Positions 1-7,791 of a DNA stretch of 42,536 nt are shown one piece after another. The DNA is from an uncultured Muribaculaceae bacterium (GTDB lineage Bacteria; Bacteroidota; Bacteroidia; Bacteroidales; Muribaculaceae), in assembly GCA_938039795.1 (NCBI GenBank), contig CALHWU010000085.1:1-42536 (forward strand), in the 5' to 3' direction. Made by a program: the position numbers and the translations under genes. Positions within the stretch are counted from its first letter, which is position 1. Each line of letters starts with the position of its first letter. The notes under the pieces are model-generated. The model was given only the letters and a program-made list of their open reading frames with translations, did no database searches and was not told the DNA's origin.

Positions 1-319
1 GTCTGATGAGGGTCTTTCGTTTCAACTTCCAGACCTTGATGACGCCTCGGTTGATATAATTGTAGATTGTGACATGACATACCCCAAGCAGAGTGGCCGC
101 TTGTGTAGGAGTCAAGAACTCCTGTTTGGCTACTTCTTTTTGACCTGATTGCTGATGCTCATATTCTCGTTGGTATGAATCCAGCTTTGCCTGACGCTTT
201 CTTTCCTTGTATGCGAGTCCCGAACATCGGTGGCTGCAATACTCCGTTGTTGTCTTACGAGCGATGAACTCAGCTCCGCACCAACGGCACTTCTTTTTGA
301 TTTCAATGTTGCTACTCAT
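1..319 (-). CDS. Zinc-finger / helix-turn-helix DNA-binding protein, C-terminus cut by window edge
   Basis: Reading the minus strand from the ATG at 317-319 gives 106 codons with no stop before the window edge. Residues 11-32 carry four cysteines spaced CxxC and CxxxC (C11, C14, C28, C32), a likely zinc knuckle. Residues 33-60 are basic and helical. Residues 67-106 (EFLTPTQAATLLGVCHVTIY onward) match the HTH_17/excisionase-type helix-turn-helix. Proteins of this architecture are commonly found next to tyrosine integrases at the ends of Bacteroidales mobile elements. The repeat-rich stretch at 336-458 just upstream fits an element end. Role (excisionase-like or regulatory) is inference. No clear TAnnTTTG promoter was seen upstream. 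Confidence 0.7.
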   Translation of the reverse strand, partial: MSSNIEIKKKCRWCGAEFIARKTTTEYCSHRCSGLAYKERKRQAKLDSYQREYEHQQSGQKEVAKQEFLTPTQAATLLGVCHVTIYNYINRGVIKVWKLKRKTLIR

Positions 320-514
320 TTTATTCTGTGTTAGTGTTTATTTCGCCGTTTATTTCGCCAAAAGTGTTCATGTGCGTAAACTGACGTAAACCTACGTAAA
401 CATCGTCCACGACCTTGCGGCACGCATTGACGGGATTGACCGATTTGCTACAAATCGGGTACAAAAACACAGGTAAAAAGGGGTGAAAAGCGGTTATATT
501 GCAGTAAAAGCACG
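320..514. repeat. Repeat-dense intergenic segment, possible attachment region
   Basis: No gene is seen here. A 12-bp unit (GTTTATTTCGCC) occurs twice in tandem at 336-347 and 348-359. The 7-mer CGTAAAC occurs three times with an exact 10-bp period at 376-382, 386-392 and 396-402. A palindrome with 8-bp arms (CCGATTTG, spacer CTA, CAAATCGG) lies at 440-458. Helically phased direct repeats plus a short palindrome are what recombinase or excisionase binding regions often look like. The mobile-type gene on the left supports this, but no integrase is in the window. Confidence 0.4.
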
Positions 515-540
515 AAAAAAGCCGCCCGATAACGAGCGAC
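515..540 (-). terminator. Rho-independent terminator after mnmE
   Basis: On the minus strand an 8-bp stem (GTCGCTCG / CGGGCGGC, two G-U wobbles) with a TTAT loop is followed directly by six U residues. It lies about 45 nt past the mnmE stop codon. On the plus strand the same stem would have two mismatches, so it points to minus-strand transcription. Confidence 0.75.
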
Positions 541-584
541 TTTTCAATGTTTTACGCCAGATGGCACCAGTTGTCACCAATAGG

Positions 585-2168
585 CTATTTCCCGATGCAG
601 AAGCGGGAGAAGATGGTGGAGAGGATTTCGGGGGTGGTGATCTGGCCGGTGATTTCGCCGAGGTGGTGGAGGGTCTGGCGGAGGTCTTCGGCGATGAGTA
701 CGCCGGCGAGGTCGGCGGTCAGTCCGGCGATCACGCGGTCAATCGATGCCGAGGCCTGCACGAGGGCTTCGTAGTGGCGTGCGTTGCTGACCACTATGTC
801 GTTGGTGGCGGGGAGGTCGGTCAGATTCAGCAGTCGCTGGCGCAGATGGTCAATGCCGGTGCCGCGCAGCGCGCTGATCTCCACTGCGGCTGCCTCGGGG
901 GCGATGTCGGCAACGGCTTGGCGGTGGGCGTCGATCGCACAAACGCCGTTCCCGGCTTCAGTAGTCACGAATGCAGGCGCGGAGTGCCGGATCTGGCCGT
1001 CAGCAATCTCGCCGGGTGTTTCAGGCGAAGGCTGCATTTCGCCCGCGCCATCCGCGCGTGCCAACATCTGGCTCTCGCTATCCTCACCCCGACGATTGGC
1101 AGCTCCCGCGTCATCTGTCGCCCGTCGCCCGCCCGCGCCGGCGGCGTCGCTTTTGTTGAGGGCGGCGATCACCGCAGTATCCGCTGCGCGTTCCTGCTCT
1201 ATGCGGCGCATGATAGCGATCGTCTGGTCGAGCGGGGCAGTGGTGTCGACTACGGCTATCGTTATCCGGGCGCGACGCAGCGCCTTGACCGACCGCTCTA
1301 TGCCGAGCGCCTCTATGGCGTCGTCGGTGGTGCGTATGCCGGCCGTGTCAATCAGCCGGAATTCCACGCCGCCTATCTGCATGGTGTCCTCGATCGTATC
1401 GCGGGTTGTGCCGGGAATGTCGCTGACTATAGCGCGGTCCTCTTCGAGGAGCGCGTTGATGAGCGTCGACTTTCCTGCGTTGGGATTGCCGACTATGGCC
1501 ACGGGGACGCCCTCCTTGATGGCTTTGCCCATGGAGAATGATGCCGCGAGACGGTCAACTTCGTTTTTGACGTTGCCGGCGATCTCGAGCAGCCGTTCCC
1601 GCGATGCGAACTCCACGTCCTCTTCCGAGAAGTCGAGTTCCAGTTCAAGAAGAGCCGAGAGATCCACGAGCTGCGCCCGCAGCTCGCCCAGCCGCCGCGA
1701 AATGTCGCCACGCATCTGCTGCGCGGCTATGCGGTGGCTCTCGCGCGTGGTCGATGCTATGACGTCGGCCACGGCTTCGGCTTCGGCCAGATCCATCTTG
1801 CCGTTGGCGAATGCCCGGCGGGTGAATTCGCCCGGATGCGCCAGCCGGCATCCGGCGTCGATAAGCAGCCGCAGCGTCTCGCGCTGTATCCAGGTGGAGC
1901 CGTGCACCGACAGCTCCACAGTGTCTTCGCCCGTGAACGAGCCGGGCGCGCGCATCACCATGGCCAGGGCCGTGTCGACCGTCTCGCCGCTCTGCCGGTC
2001 GACGATGTCGCCGAGCGTGGCCCTTCGCGCAGCCGTTGTCGCGAGATCCTTGCCGCGCCATATCTGCCCGACGGCCTCCACGGCCTGCGGTCCGCTCACT
2101 CTCACCACCGCGATGCCTCCGCAGCCTGCCGGCGTGGAGATGGCGCAGATTGTATCGTTTTCAGTCAT
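585..2168 (-). CDS. mnmE: tRNA modification GTPase MnmE with an internal insertion
   Basis: MnmE, with MnmG, installs carboxymethylaminomethyl at U34 of certain tRNAs. This 527-residue protein has the N-terminal tetrahydrofolate-binding domain (about 1-120), helical domain and inserted G domain: G1 GNPNAGKS 227-234, G2 TTRD 254-257, G3 DTAG 274-277, G4 NKSD 338-341, G5 SAL 432-434. It ends in the invariant FCIGK (523-527), whose Cys is needed for modification. Family members are usually about 450-465 residues. The excess is a low-complexity, Ala/Gly/charged segment at about 343-427 between G4 and G5. The ATG overlaps the stop of the upstream nuclease gene (ATGA), so the two are probably cotranscribed. 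Identification is secure; the insertion is the odd part. Confidence 0.97.
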   Translation of the reverse strand: MTENDTICAISTPAGCGGIAVVRVSGPQAVEAVGQIWRGKDLATTAARRATLGDIVDRQSGETVDTALAMVMRAPGSFTGEDTVELSVHGSTWIQRETLRLLIDAGCRLAHPGEFTRRAFANGKMDLAEAEAVADVIASTTRESHRIAAQQMRGDISRRLGELRAQLVDLSALLELELDFSEEDVEFASRERLLEIAGNVKNEVDRLAASFSMGKAIKEGVPVAIVGNPNAGKSTLINALLEEDRAIVSDIPGTTRDTIEDTMQIGGVEFRLIDTAGIRTTDDAIEALGIERSVKALRRARITIAVVDTTAPLDQTIAIMRRIEQERAADTAVIAALNKSDAAGAGGRRATDDAGAANRRGEDSESQMLARADGAGEMQPSPETPGEIADGQIRHSAPAFVTTEAGNGVCAIDAHRQAVADIAPEAAAVEISALRGTGIDHLRQRLLNLTDLPATNDIVVSNARHYEALVQASASIDRVIAGLTADLAGVLIAEDLRQTLHHLGEITGQITTPEILSTIFSRFCIGK

Positions 2169-3040
2169 TTTTTAGGTCTGATATTGCTCCAGTAGGGGAA
2201 GTCGCACTCCGCTTCCGCCTTTTTCTCTATGTCGTCGGGCAGCCATGCGAAAAAGTCATGTCCGGTCACTCGCTCCACCTCGTCGATGCTGACGGCCGCA
2301 CGCTGCATGCCCCCTTCCACGCGCCCGTTTTCCATAATGAAGCCTATACCTCTCACCGGATTGGTGTAAGGAGCGAGCACCACTTTGAAGAAACGCTCCG
2401 GCACGGCCACGCGGCTGTCGCCTATATACTCTCTGATCGAGTCGGTCAGCACCGGCCCGCACACTATCAGTATAGCGCTGTCGGCTTTGGCCCACTGACG
2501 GCACTTCTCTTCGAGGCGTTTCCAGGCGCCAGTGTTGAGACTCTTCATCTGCGGGCATATGTTGGTGAGATAGAACGTGTGGCGCATCGCCTCGTCGCTC
2601 CATTTCATGTCGCCGGCCGGGGCCATGTGTCCGCGGTCGTAGCCCGAATAGCTGTAGTCCCACGGCTCGGCGCAACCCTCCACGCTTTCGTCGGTCATGA
2701 ATTTGTCATAACGCTCTGCGTGGCCAGATGTCTCGTCAGCTGTCAGTTCCCAGCTGACCCAGTTGGGCACATGCATCATCGGGTTGAACGACAGGATCAT
2801 CCCCTCGTAGGCCACGTCGATTCCCGGCAGCTGCGGATTGGTGGCAACTGCGAGCATCTCCTCGCCGCTCGCAGTTGCGACAGGTCTATAGGTGCGCTCG
2901 GTGCCTGTCTCCTCGCTGGTGGCGTTGGCTTCGTCGCGGGCCCTGATGGCCGAGGCGAACCATATTGCGCCTATCGCCACTATAATCACAGTGAGCCACT
3001 GCGCGCTGCGGCGTCTTGCCTTCTTTTTGCGTCTTGTCAT
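2165..3040 (-). CDS. Membrane-anchored DNA/RNA non-specific endonuclease (NUC1/DRGH family)
   Basis: The protein belongs to the beta-beta-alpha-metal nuclease family that cleaves DNA and RNA without sequence specificity. With the start at 3040 it has 291 residues: a very basic N-terminus, one membrane segment at about 15-32, then an extracytoplasmic nuclease domain. The catalytic motif DRGH is at 135-138 (general-base His138), and the metal-binding Asn is in FYLTNICPQ at about 160. A longer reading to 3094 is possible, but a TAACTTTG promoter box at 3061-3068 would lie inside it, so MTRRKKK at 3040 is preferred. The gene overlaps mnmE by 4 nt. Whether it acts as a secreted or anchored scavenging nuclease is unknown. 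Family call is strong. Confidence 0.9.
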   Translation of the reverse strand: MTRRKKKARRRSAQWLTVIIVAIGAIWFASAIRARDEANATSEETGTERTYRPVATASGEEMLAVATNPQLPGIDVAYEGMILSFNPMMHVPNWVSWELTADETSGHAERYDKFMTDESVEGCAEPWDYSYSGYDRGHMAPAGDMKWSDEAMRHTFYLTNICPQMKSLNTGAWKRLEEKCRQWAKADSAILIVCGPVLTDSIREYIGDSRVAVPERFFKVVLAPYTNPVRGIGFIMENGRVEGGMQRAAVSIDEVERVTGHDFFAWLPDDIEKKAEAECDFPYWSNIRPKK

Positions 3041-3060
3041 AGTCGGATATATAGTGGCGG

Positions 3061-3095
3061 CAAAGTTACGCATAAATCGCCGCTTATTTATCAAA
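3061..3095 (-). promoter_or_regulatory. Bacteroidota promoter for nuclease-mnmE unit
   Basis: On the minus strand TTTG (3092-3095) is followed after 23 nt by TAACTTTG (3061-3068), matching the -33/-7 consensus with a slightly long spacer. Transcription would start near 3055, just upstream of the preferred ATG at 3040. Confidence 0.6.
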
Positions 3096-3159
3096 CTCGG
3101 ACATTTTTCCCCTGGAGGATCGTGATGACTGGAAGGTTGATGCCGGTTAGAATGTGTAG

Positions 3160-3960
3160 GAAGTTATAAAGGATCTTGACGAGAACGCCACCTACGAGGA
3201 GAAAGCTGCAGTTATCAAGAAGGCTCTTGAAAGCCGGGCCGAGACGCTGCTCGACAATGAGGAGGGCGTACGGGCCGACCGCACGGTATGGGTGCGCCTG
3301 ACCACCTGCACCCCCGGCGAGGCCACGATCAAAGCTAAGGTGTATGAGCTGAAGAAGGGCTCGACCGACGTCAGCAAGATCGCCGAAGTGGTAGCCGCAC
3401 AGCCCGAGGAAGGCAAGGGCGTATACCACGTGCGTGCGCCATGTCTCGTGACCGCAAAGGGCGCCGACCGCGTGATAGTGACCGACGGCGCGATCCACGC
3501 CGCTCTGGAGACGGCCGCACAGAGCCCCGCGCTCCCCGAGGCCAAGTATCGTCTGACAGGCTATCTGATGCCGGCCGCCGACGGAGGTCTGGAGTTCTGG
3601 CCCGACGGAGTGATTCGCCGCACGAAGATAGCCACAGTGCCGGTCATCACCATCAGCGGTCCCGGCACGATCTCCTATAAGCTCGACGGCAAGACCTACG
3701 TGGAGTATAAGGAGCCGATCGTCATAACCAACGACAGTCAGACCGAACTCCAGGGCACCATCAGCGCCTTCGCGCAGGAAGCCGGCAAACGTCCGGGAGC
3801 AATCAAGGAGGAATCTTACAGAGTGAGCGGTATCGGCAGCCTGTCGGCCGACGGCGCCGCAGGTGTGAGCGGTCGTCGCGTCGGTCAGACCGGCCTGCGC
3901 CGCGGCATCTACATCGTGCGCCTGCCCGACGGCAGAGCCGTGAAGGTAAGCGTGCGCTGA
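3160..3960 (+). pseudogene. 5'-truncated remnant of a T9SS-type secreted protein
   Basis: The frame is open from 3160 to the TGA at 3958-3960 (266 codons) but has no ATG start and no signal peptide. The first usable start is a GTG at 3292. The last 25 residues (LRRGIYIVRLPDGRAVKVSV) look like the C-terminal type IX sorting tail, which normally occurs on proteins with an N-terminal signal peptide, so the 5' part is missing. The same frame continues upstream of 3160 with protein-like sequence (DRDDWKVDAG, stop, NV, stop, EVIKDLDE). Both stops are TAG and one C-to-T change away from CAG. A good terminator follows at 3992. The function of the parent protein is not recognised. Alternatives are a GTG-started protein or a sequence or assembly error at 3150-3160. 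Confidence 0.6.
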
Positions 3961-3991
3961 TCGCAGCAATTAACATTACCTGTTTTTAGTG

Positions 3992-4030
3992 TCGGGGGCC
4001 TCGCCGTGGTGGCGGAGCCTCCGATTTTTT
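3992..4030 (+). terminator. Rho-independent terminator after the T9SS-type remnant
   Basis: A roughly 14-bp GC-rich stem (one mismatch, two wobbles, GTGGT loop) spans 3992-4024 and is followed by TTTTTT at 4025-4030. It lies 31 nt after the remnant's stop codon. Confidence 0.8.
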
Positions 4031-4051
4031 AGCGCGCGGCCGCAAGGTTAC

Positions 4052-4105
4052 TATGCTAAAATAGCTAAGATAGCTGCCATAGCTAAGGAAGATACCATAG
4101 CCATC
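4052..4105. repeat. Degenerate 9-bp tandem repeat
   Basis: Units resembling ATAGCTAAG repeat with an exact 9-bp period: 4052-4060 (TATGCTAAA), 4061-4069, 4070-4078 (ATAGCTGCC), 4079-4087, a diverged unit at 4088-4096, and ATAGCC starting at 4097. The rest of the 4031-4218 gap shows no gene, promoter or other signal that I can support. Confidence 0.55.
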
Positions 4106-4218
4106 ACTCCGCCGGCCGAATACATCTCTCAGATAATTAGGTCTATAGAATGAGACAACTGCGTTTTCCTGAAACGGGCGGCCTGGGAAGGGTGGAGGGG
4201 AAACACGTAGCTGTATAT

Positions 4219-4261
4219 AAAAAAGACAGCAGCCGGTAATCATGACGATTACCGGCTGCTG
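4219..4261 (-). terminator. Strong terminator after tRNA-Leu
   Basis: A perfect 15-bp stem (4227-4241 pairs with 4247-4261, loop ATGAC) is followed on the minus strand by an oligo(U) tract (4219-4224). It begins 4 nt past the tRNA 3' end. Confidence 0.9.
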
Positions 4262-4265
4262 GCCG

Positions 4266-4347
4266 TACCCGGACCCGGGATCGAACCGGGATGGATTGCT
4301 CCAACGGTGTTTGAGACCGTCGCGTCTACCGATTCCGCCATCCGGGC
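4266..4347 (-). tRNA. tRNA-Leu (CAA anticodon)
   Basis: An 82-nt cloverleaf with the long variable arm typical of tRNA-Leu. The acceptor stem is GCCCGGA / TCCGGGT, closing with a G1-U72 wobble. The D-arm contains the invariant GG. The anticodon loop is CTCAAAC, giving CAA, which reads UUG. The T-arm contains GGTTCGATCC and the discriminator base is A. CCA is not encoded. It has its own promoter (4390-4421) and terminator, so it is a single-gene unit. Confidence 0.95.
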
Positions 4348-4389
4348 GTCGCGCTTTCTGCAGCGCTCAACTTAATGTTTAACCGGCCG

Positions 4390-4421
4390 CAAAGTTACGG
4401 AAGATTCATCACTTGGCCAAA
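4390..4421 (-). promoter_or_regulatory. Promoter of tRNA-Leu
   Basis: On the minus strand TTTG (4418-4421), a 20-nt spacer and TAACTTTG (4390-4397) match the Bacteroidota consensus. The tRNA 5' end is 43 nt downstream. Confidence 0.8.
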
Positions 4422-4461
4422 AAATCGGGCCGATTTCGTCGGGAATGATTGAAATAATGGT

Positions 4462-4469
4462 TAAATTTG
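4462..4469 (+). promoter_or_regulatory. -7 box (TAAATTTG) of metY
   Basis: TAAATTTG fits TAnnTTTG; no clean -33 TTTG is visible. Transcription from here would start near 4476, leaving a leader of about 27 nt before the ATG at 4503. This decides against an in-frame TTG at 4467 as start and leaves no room for a riboswitch. Confidence 0.65.
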
Positions 4470-4502
4470 CGCCCTGAAAATATCGAAAACCGAATTAGCA
4501 GT

Positions 4503-5792
4503 ATGGAAAAAGAGAGTCGACATATCGGCACGATGTGCGTGCAGGAGGGGTGGAAACCGTCGAAGGGCGAGCCCCGTGTCGTGCCTGTCTACCAGAGCAC
4601 AACTTTCAAATATGACGACAGCGAGCAGATGGCCCGGCTGTTTGATCTGGAGGACGCCGGGTATTTCTACACGCGCCTGCAGAATCCTACCAACGACGCC
4701 GTGGCGGCCAAGATAGCGGCGCTCGAAGGTGGTGTGGGAGCCGTGCTGACTTCAAGCGGCCAGGCAGCCAACTTCTTCGCGGCATTCAACATATGCGAGG
4801 CCGGATCGCATATCGTCAGCTCGTCGGCAGTCTACGGCGGCACATTTAATCTCTTCGCAGTCACGATGAAGAAGATGGGTATCGGGGTGACGTTTGTCGA
4901 TCCCAAAGCGTCGGAGGAGGAGCTTGCGGCTGCATTCCGGCCGGAGACCCGCATGATGTTCGGTGAAACGGTGTCGAATCCGTCGCTCGACGTGCTCGAC
5001 ATAGAGAAATTCGCCCGCGTGGCCCATGCCCACGGCGTACCGCTGATCGTCGACAACACCTTCCCGACGCCGGTCAACTGCCGGCCGTTTGAATGGGGCG
5101 CCGACATCGTGACTCATTCCACCACAAAATACATGGACGGACACGCCACGAGCGTGGGCGGGGCAGTGGTCGACAGCGGACGCTTCGACTGGGAGGCGCA
5201 TGCCGACAAGTTCCCCGGCCTTACTACTCCCGACGAGTCATATCACGGCCTGACATATACGAAAGCTTTCGGCCCGATGGCCTATCTGACCAAACTGACG
5301 GCCCAGCTGATGCGTGATCTGGGTGCCACGCCGTCGCCCCACAACTCGTTCCTGCTCAACATCGGCCTGGAATCGCTCCATCTGCGCATGCCACGCCACT
5401 GTCAGAACGCTCTCAAGGTGGCCACATGGCTCGAACAGGAGCCCCGTATCGCCTGGGTCAACTATGCCGATCTGCCTTCCAATCCGCAGCATGCGCTGGC
5501 TGAGAAATATATGCCGGGCGGAACGTGCGGAGTAATATCGTTCGGTGTCAAGGGTGACCGCGAGACTGCCATACGCTTCATGGACGCGCTGAAATTCATC
5601 GCCATCGTCACTCATGTGGCCGACGCACGTACGTGCGTGCTCCATCCTGCGAGCCACACTCACCGTCAGCTCTCCGACGAGCAGCTTGAGGCTGCCGGAG
5701 TGCGCCCCGACCTGATACGCCTGTCGGTCGGCATCGAGGATGCCGACGACATCATAGCCGATCTCCGGCAGGCTCTTGATCAGGCGTTGTAA
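4503..5792 (+). CDS. metY: O-acetylhomoserine aminocarboxypropyltransferase/cysteine synthase (Cys/Met PLP enzyme)
   Basis: A fold-type I PLP enzyme of the Cys/Met metabolism family, 429 residues, most like O-acetylhomoserine sulfhydrylase, which makes homocysteine from O-acetylhomoserine and sulfide in the cytosol. The PLP lysine is K209 in STTKYMDGH; the ring-stacking region is at YGGTFNL (111-117) and the PLP-binding Asp is D184 in LIVDNTF. The N-terminal signature QSTTFKY and the block ETVSNP are also typical. The final domain contains HPASHTHRQLS, common in MetY. The ATG at 4503 is chosen because it follows the -7 box at 4462. Its 3' end overlaps the convergent acyl-CoA ligase by 13 bp with no terminator between. 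A cystathionine gamma-synthase or lyase cannot be fully excluded, but length and motifs favour MetY. Confidence 0.9.
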   Translation: MEKESRHIGTMCVQEGWKPSKGEPRVVPVYQSTTFKYDDSEQMARLFDLEDAGYFYTRLQNPTNDAVAAKIAALEGGVGAVLTSSGQAANFFAAFNICEAGSHIVSSSAVYGGTFNLFAVTMKKMGIGVTFVDPKASEEELAAAFRPETRMMFGETVSNPSLDVLDIEKFARVAHAHGVPLIVDNTFPTPVNCRPFEWGADIVTHSTTKYMDGHATSVGGAVVDSGRFDWEAHADKFPGLTTPDESYHGLTYTKAFGPMAYLTKLTAQLMRDLGATPSPHNSFLLNIGLESLHLRMPRHCQNALKVATWLEQEPRIAWVNYADLPSNPQHALAEKYMPGGTCGVISFGVKGDRETAIRFMDALKFIAIVTHVADARTCVLHPASHTHRQLSDEQLEAAGVRPDLIRLSVGIEDADDIIADLRQALDQAL

Positions 5793-7444
5793 AGGTATCG
5801 CTTGATCGACCTCTTGGGGGTCTTCTCGAATTCGTTGGCTATAAGCTGTATGCGGTCGATGCGTTCGTAGGGGGCCACCAGGCGGTTGAGTTGCTGGGTC
5901 ACCTTCTCCATGATCTCTGGGAGCATGGCGGCCGTCACTCCGCGGCGGTCCATCGCCTCGTAGTCGGGATAGACGAGGGCTATCAGCCGCTTGCCGCGCT
6001 CCACTACGAGGCTTTCGGCCACGAAAGGCATGTTGTTGAGCTTCGCTTCGATCTCCTCGGGGTAGATGTTCTGCCCGTTGGCCGAGAGAATCATGGTCTT
6101 GTAGCGTCCCTTGATGAAGATCGTGCCGTCGGAGCTGACTGTGCCCATGTCGCCGGTATGGAGCCATCCCTCACTGTCGAGCACAGCCTCCGTCGCCTCG
6201 GGATTCTTGTAATATCCCTTCATGACGTTCTGGCCGCGCACGCATATCTCGCCTGGGATCTCCGCGGGGCGGTCGCTGGTCACCTTCACCTCCATCACGG
6301 GCAGTATGCGGCCCGACGAGCCGGGGATAAACTCCTGCCAGGGGGTATAGCTGATGAGCGGCCCGCACTCCGTCATGCCGTAGCCTATTGTGAAACGGAA
6401 CTTTATACGGTGGAGGAACTCCTCGACCTCATGATTGAGAGGCGCACCTCCGGCTATCACCTCCTCGAAGGCGCCGCCGAATGCGTCGGTCAGCTTGGCG
6501 CGGATCTTGGAGTAGACCGTTCGGTTGAGGAGCGGAAGAGCCATAAGCCGTTTCATCGACGGCTTGGAAATGACGGGCAATATCTGGTTGCGGTATATTT
6601 TCTCCAGAATGAGCGGCACACACAGGATAAGATTGGGCCTCACTTCGCCGAGGGCTTTCAGAAGGGCCTTGGGAGAGGGGAGTTTGCCGAAAAGAGTGAT
6701 GTGGGTGCCGACGGCGAGCGGCACGAGCATGTCGAACGCACATCCGTAGGCGTGGGCAAGCGGCAGGAACGACAGACATCGCGACTCCCGGTAGTGGAGC
6801 TTTGAGCGCATGCCGAACACCACGTTGCCCACAAGGTTGCTGTGGGTCAGCATCACACCTTTGGAGAAGCCTGTGGTGCCTGAAGTATAGTTGATCTCTG
6901 CGATCGACTCGGCGGCCATCACCGGATAGTCGATATCGCTGCGGTTGAACCCTTTGGGGTAGCTGTTGGCGAATTCCTTGCGCAGCCTGCCTATTGCTCT
7001 GATGGCGCGCCCGGAATTGTCGGGATGTTCGGCAAGCACTTTTGCGTCGTCGAGGCTCATGGCCACTTTGATGTGGTGGAGCTTCTCGAATTCGATGTTC
7101 TCCCATATCGAATCGCTGACGAAGAGCATCACGGAGTCGCTGTGGTTGATGATATGCTGCGCGTCCTGCACGTTGAAATCCTGCAATATCGGAACGATCG
7201 CAGCCCCATATGTGACGGTCGCCATATATGTGACTATCCACGAGATCGTGTTCTTGCCGAGAAGCGCTATCTTGTCGCCGGGCTTTACTCCGCAGTCGCG
7301 GAAGAAAATGTGAGTGCTGGCTATGCGCTCGGCAAGCTGCCCGTAAGTGAGCGCGTCGCCCGATGTGTAGTCGCTTACAGCCGGCAGGTCCCAGTTGTCG
7401 CGGAAGCTGCGGGCATAAATCTGCAATAGGTTTTCGTCGTACAT
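5780..7444 (-). CDS. AMP-forming long-chain fatty acid-CoA ligase (ANL superfamily)
   Basis: A 554-residue adenylate-forming enzyme that activates a carboxylic acid with ATP and transfers it to CoA. The phosphate-binding loop YTSGTTGFSKG is near 186-196, the A5 motif GYGMTECGP is in the middle, the A7 motif HTGDMG is at about 430, and the A10 lysine is in the C-terminal TPKRSIKRYLY. The NIYPEEIE segment is typical of acyl-CoA synthetases. The exact chain length preferred cannot be read from sequence. It starts 96 nt beyond the end of xseB on the same strand. No promoter box was found in the gap, so read-through from the xse cluster is possible. Confidence 0.9.
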   Translation of the reverse strand: MYDENLLQIYARSFRDNWDLPAVSDYTSGDALTYGQLAERIASTHIFFRDCGVKPGDKIALLGKNTISWIVTYMATVTYGAAIVPILQDFNVQDAQHIINHSDSVMLFVSDSIWENIEFEKLHHIKVAMSLDDAKVLAEHPDNSGRAIRAIGRLRKEFANSYPKGFNRSDIDYPVMAAESIAEINYTSGTTGFSKGVMLTHSNLVGNVVFGMRSKLHYRESRCLSFLPLAHAYGCAFDMLVPLAVGTHITLFGKLPSPKALLKALGEVRPNLILCVPLILEKIYRNQILPVISKPSMKRLMALPLLNRTVYSKIRAKLTDAFGGAFEEVIAGGAPLNHEVEEFLHRIKFRFTIGYGMTECGPLISYTPWQEFIPGSSGRILPVMEVKVTSDRPAEIPGEICVRGQNVMKGYYKNPEATEAVLDSEGWLHTGDMGTVSSDGTIFIKGRYKTMILSANGQNIYPEEIEAKLNNMPFVAESLVVERGKRLIALVYPDYEAMDRRGVTAAMLPEIMEKVTQQLNRLVAPYERIDRIQLIANEFEKTPKRSIKRYLYNA

Positions 7445-7540
7445 AGTTATGGCTGTCGGGTTTTATGGAGAGTTCCTGTGATAATTACAACGGCTCCGTT
7501 GCCATGATGGTTCGTTTTTCGTAAGCTGAACGTGTCGCGG

Positions 7541-7759
7541 TCAGTTGCTTTCCAGCCCTTCGAGTATGGAGCGGAGTTCCTCATCGGTGGCCGTAAGGCG
7601 TGTGCGGCATTCGCGAAGCAGCTCGGTGGCGCGTCGCGTGTAGGCGGTCAGGCGGTCGATATCGCACGAATCGCTCTGCATGGTGCGCAATATGGAGTCG
7701 AGTTCGTTTATTGCCTGGGTGTATGTCAGTTCGTTGACGGGTTTAGGCTGGTTTTCCAT
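7541..7759 (-). CDS. xseB: Exodeoxyribonuclease VII small subunit
   Basis: A 72-residue acidic helical protein matching XseB: LTYTQAINELDSILRTMQ, then a hydrophilic turn, then a second helix (RRATELLRECRTRLTATDEE). Several XseB chains assemble on one XseA to form the enzyme that degrades single-stranded DNA to short oligonucleotides. It lies 32 nt downstream of xseA, the usual partner order. Length is normal for the family. No oddities seen. Confidence 0.92.
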   Translation of the reverse strand: MENQPKPVNELTYTQAINELDSILRTMQSDSCDIDRLTAYTRRATELLRECRTRLTATDEELRSILEGLESN

Positions 7760-7791
7760 TGTAAGGCTTTAGCTTTGATTATGTGAATGTT

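Noticed and set aside
207..389. 60-codon plus-strand open frame at the left end
   Set aside because: It overlaps antisense the zinc-finger/HTH gene and the repeat region and has no recognisable feature beyond a chance hydrophobic stretch.
784..2175. Long plus-strand open frame (463 codons) opposite mnmE, and another of 352 codons at 483-1541
   Set aside because: Both lie antisense to the secure mnmE gene and give Ser/Arg-rich or Gly/Val-rich translations without motifs; long antisense frames are common in GC-rich DNA.
3091..3969. Minus-strand open frame of 292 codons opposite the T9SS-type remnant
   Set aside because: The plus-strand frame has the sorting-tail-like C-terminus and a following terminator; the minus frame has none of these and no motif.
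4470..4502. SAM or other riboswitch upstream of metY
   Set aside because: The promoter box at 4462 leaves a leader of only about 27 nt, too short for a riboswitch.
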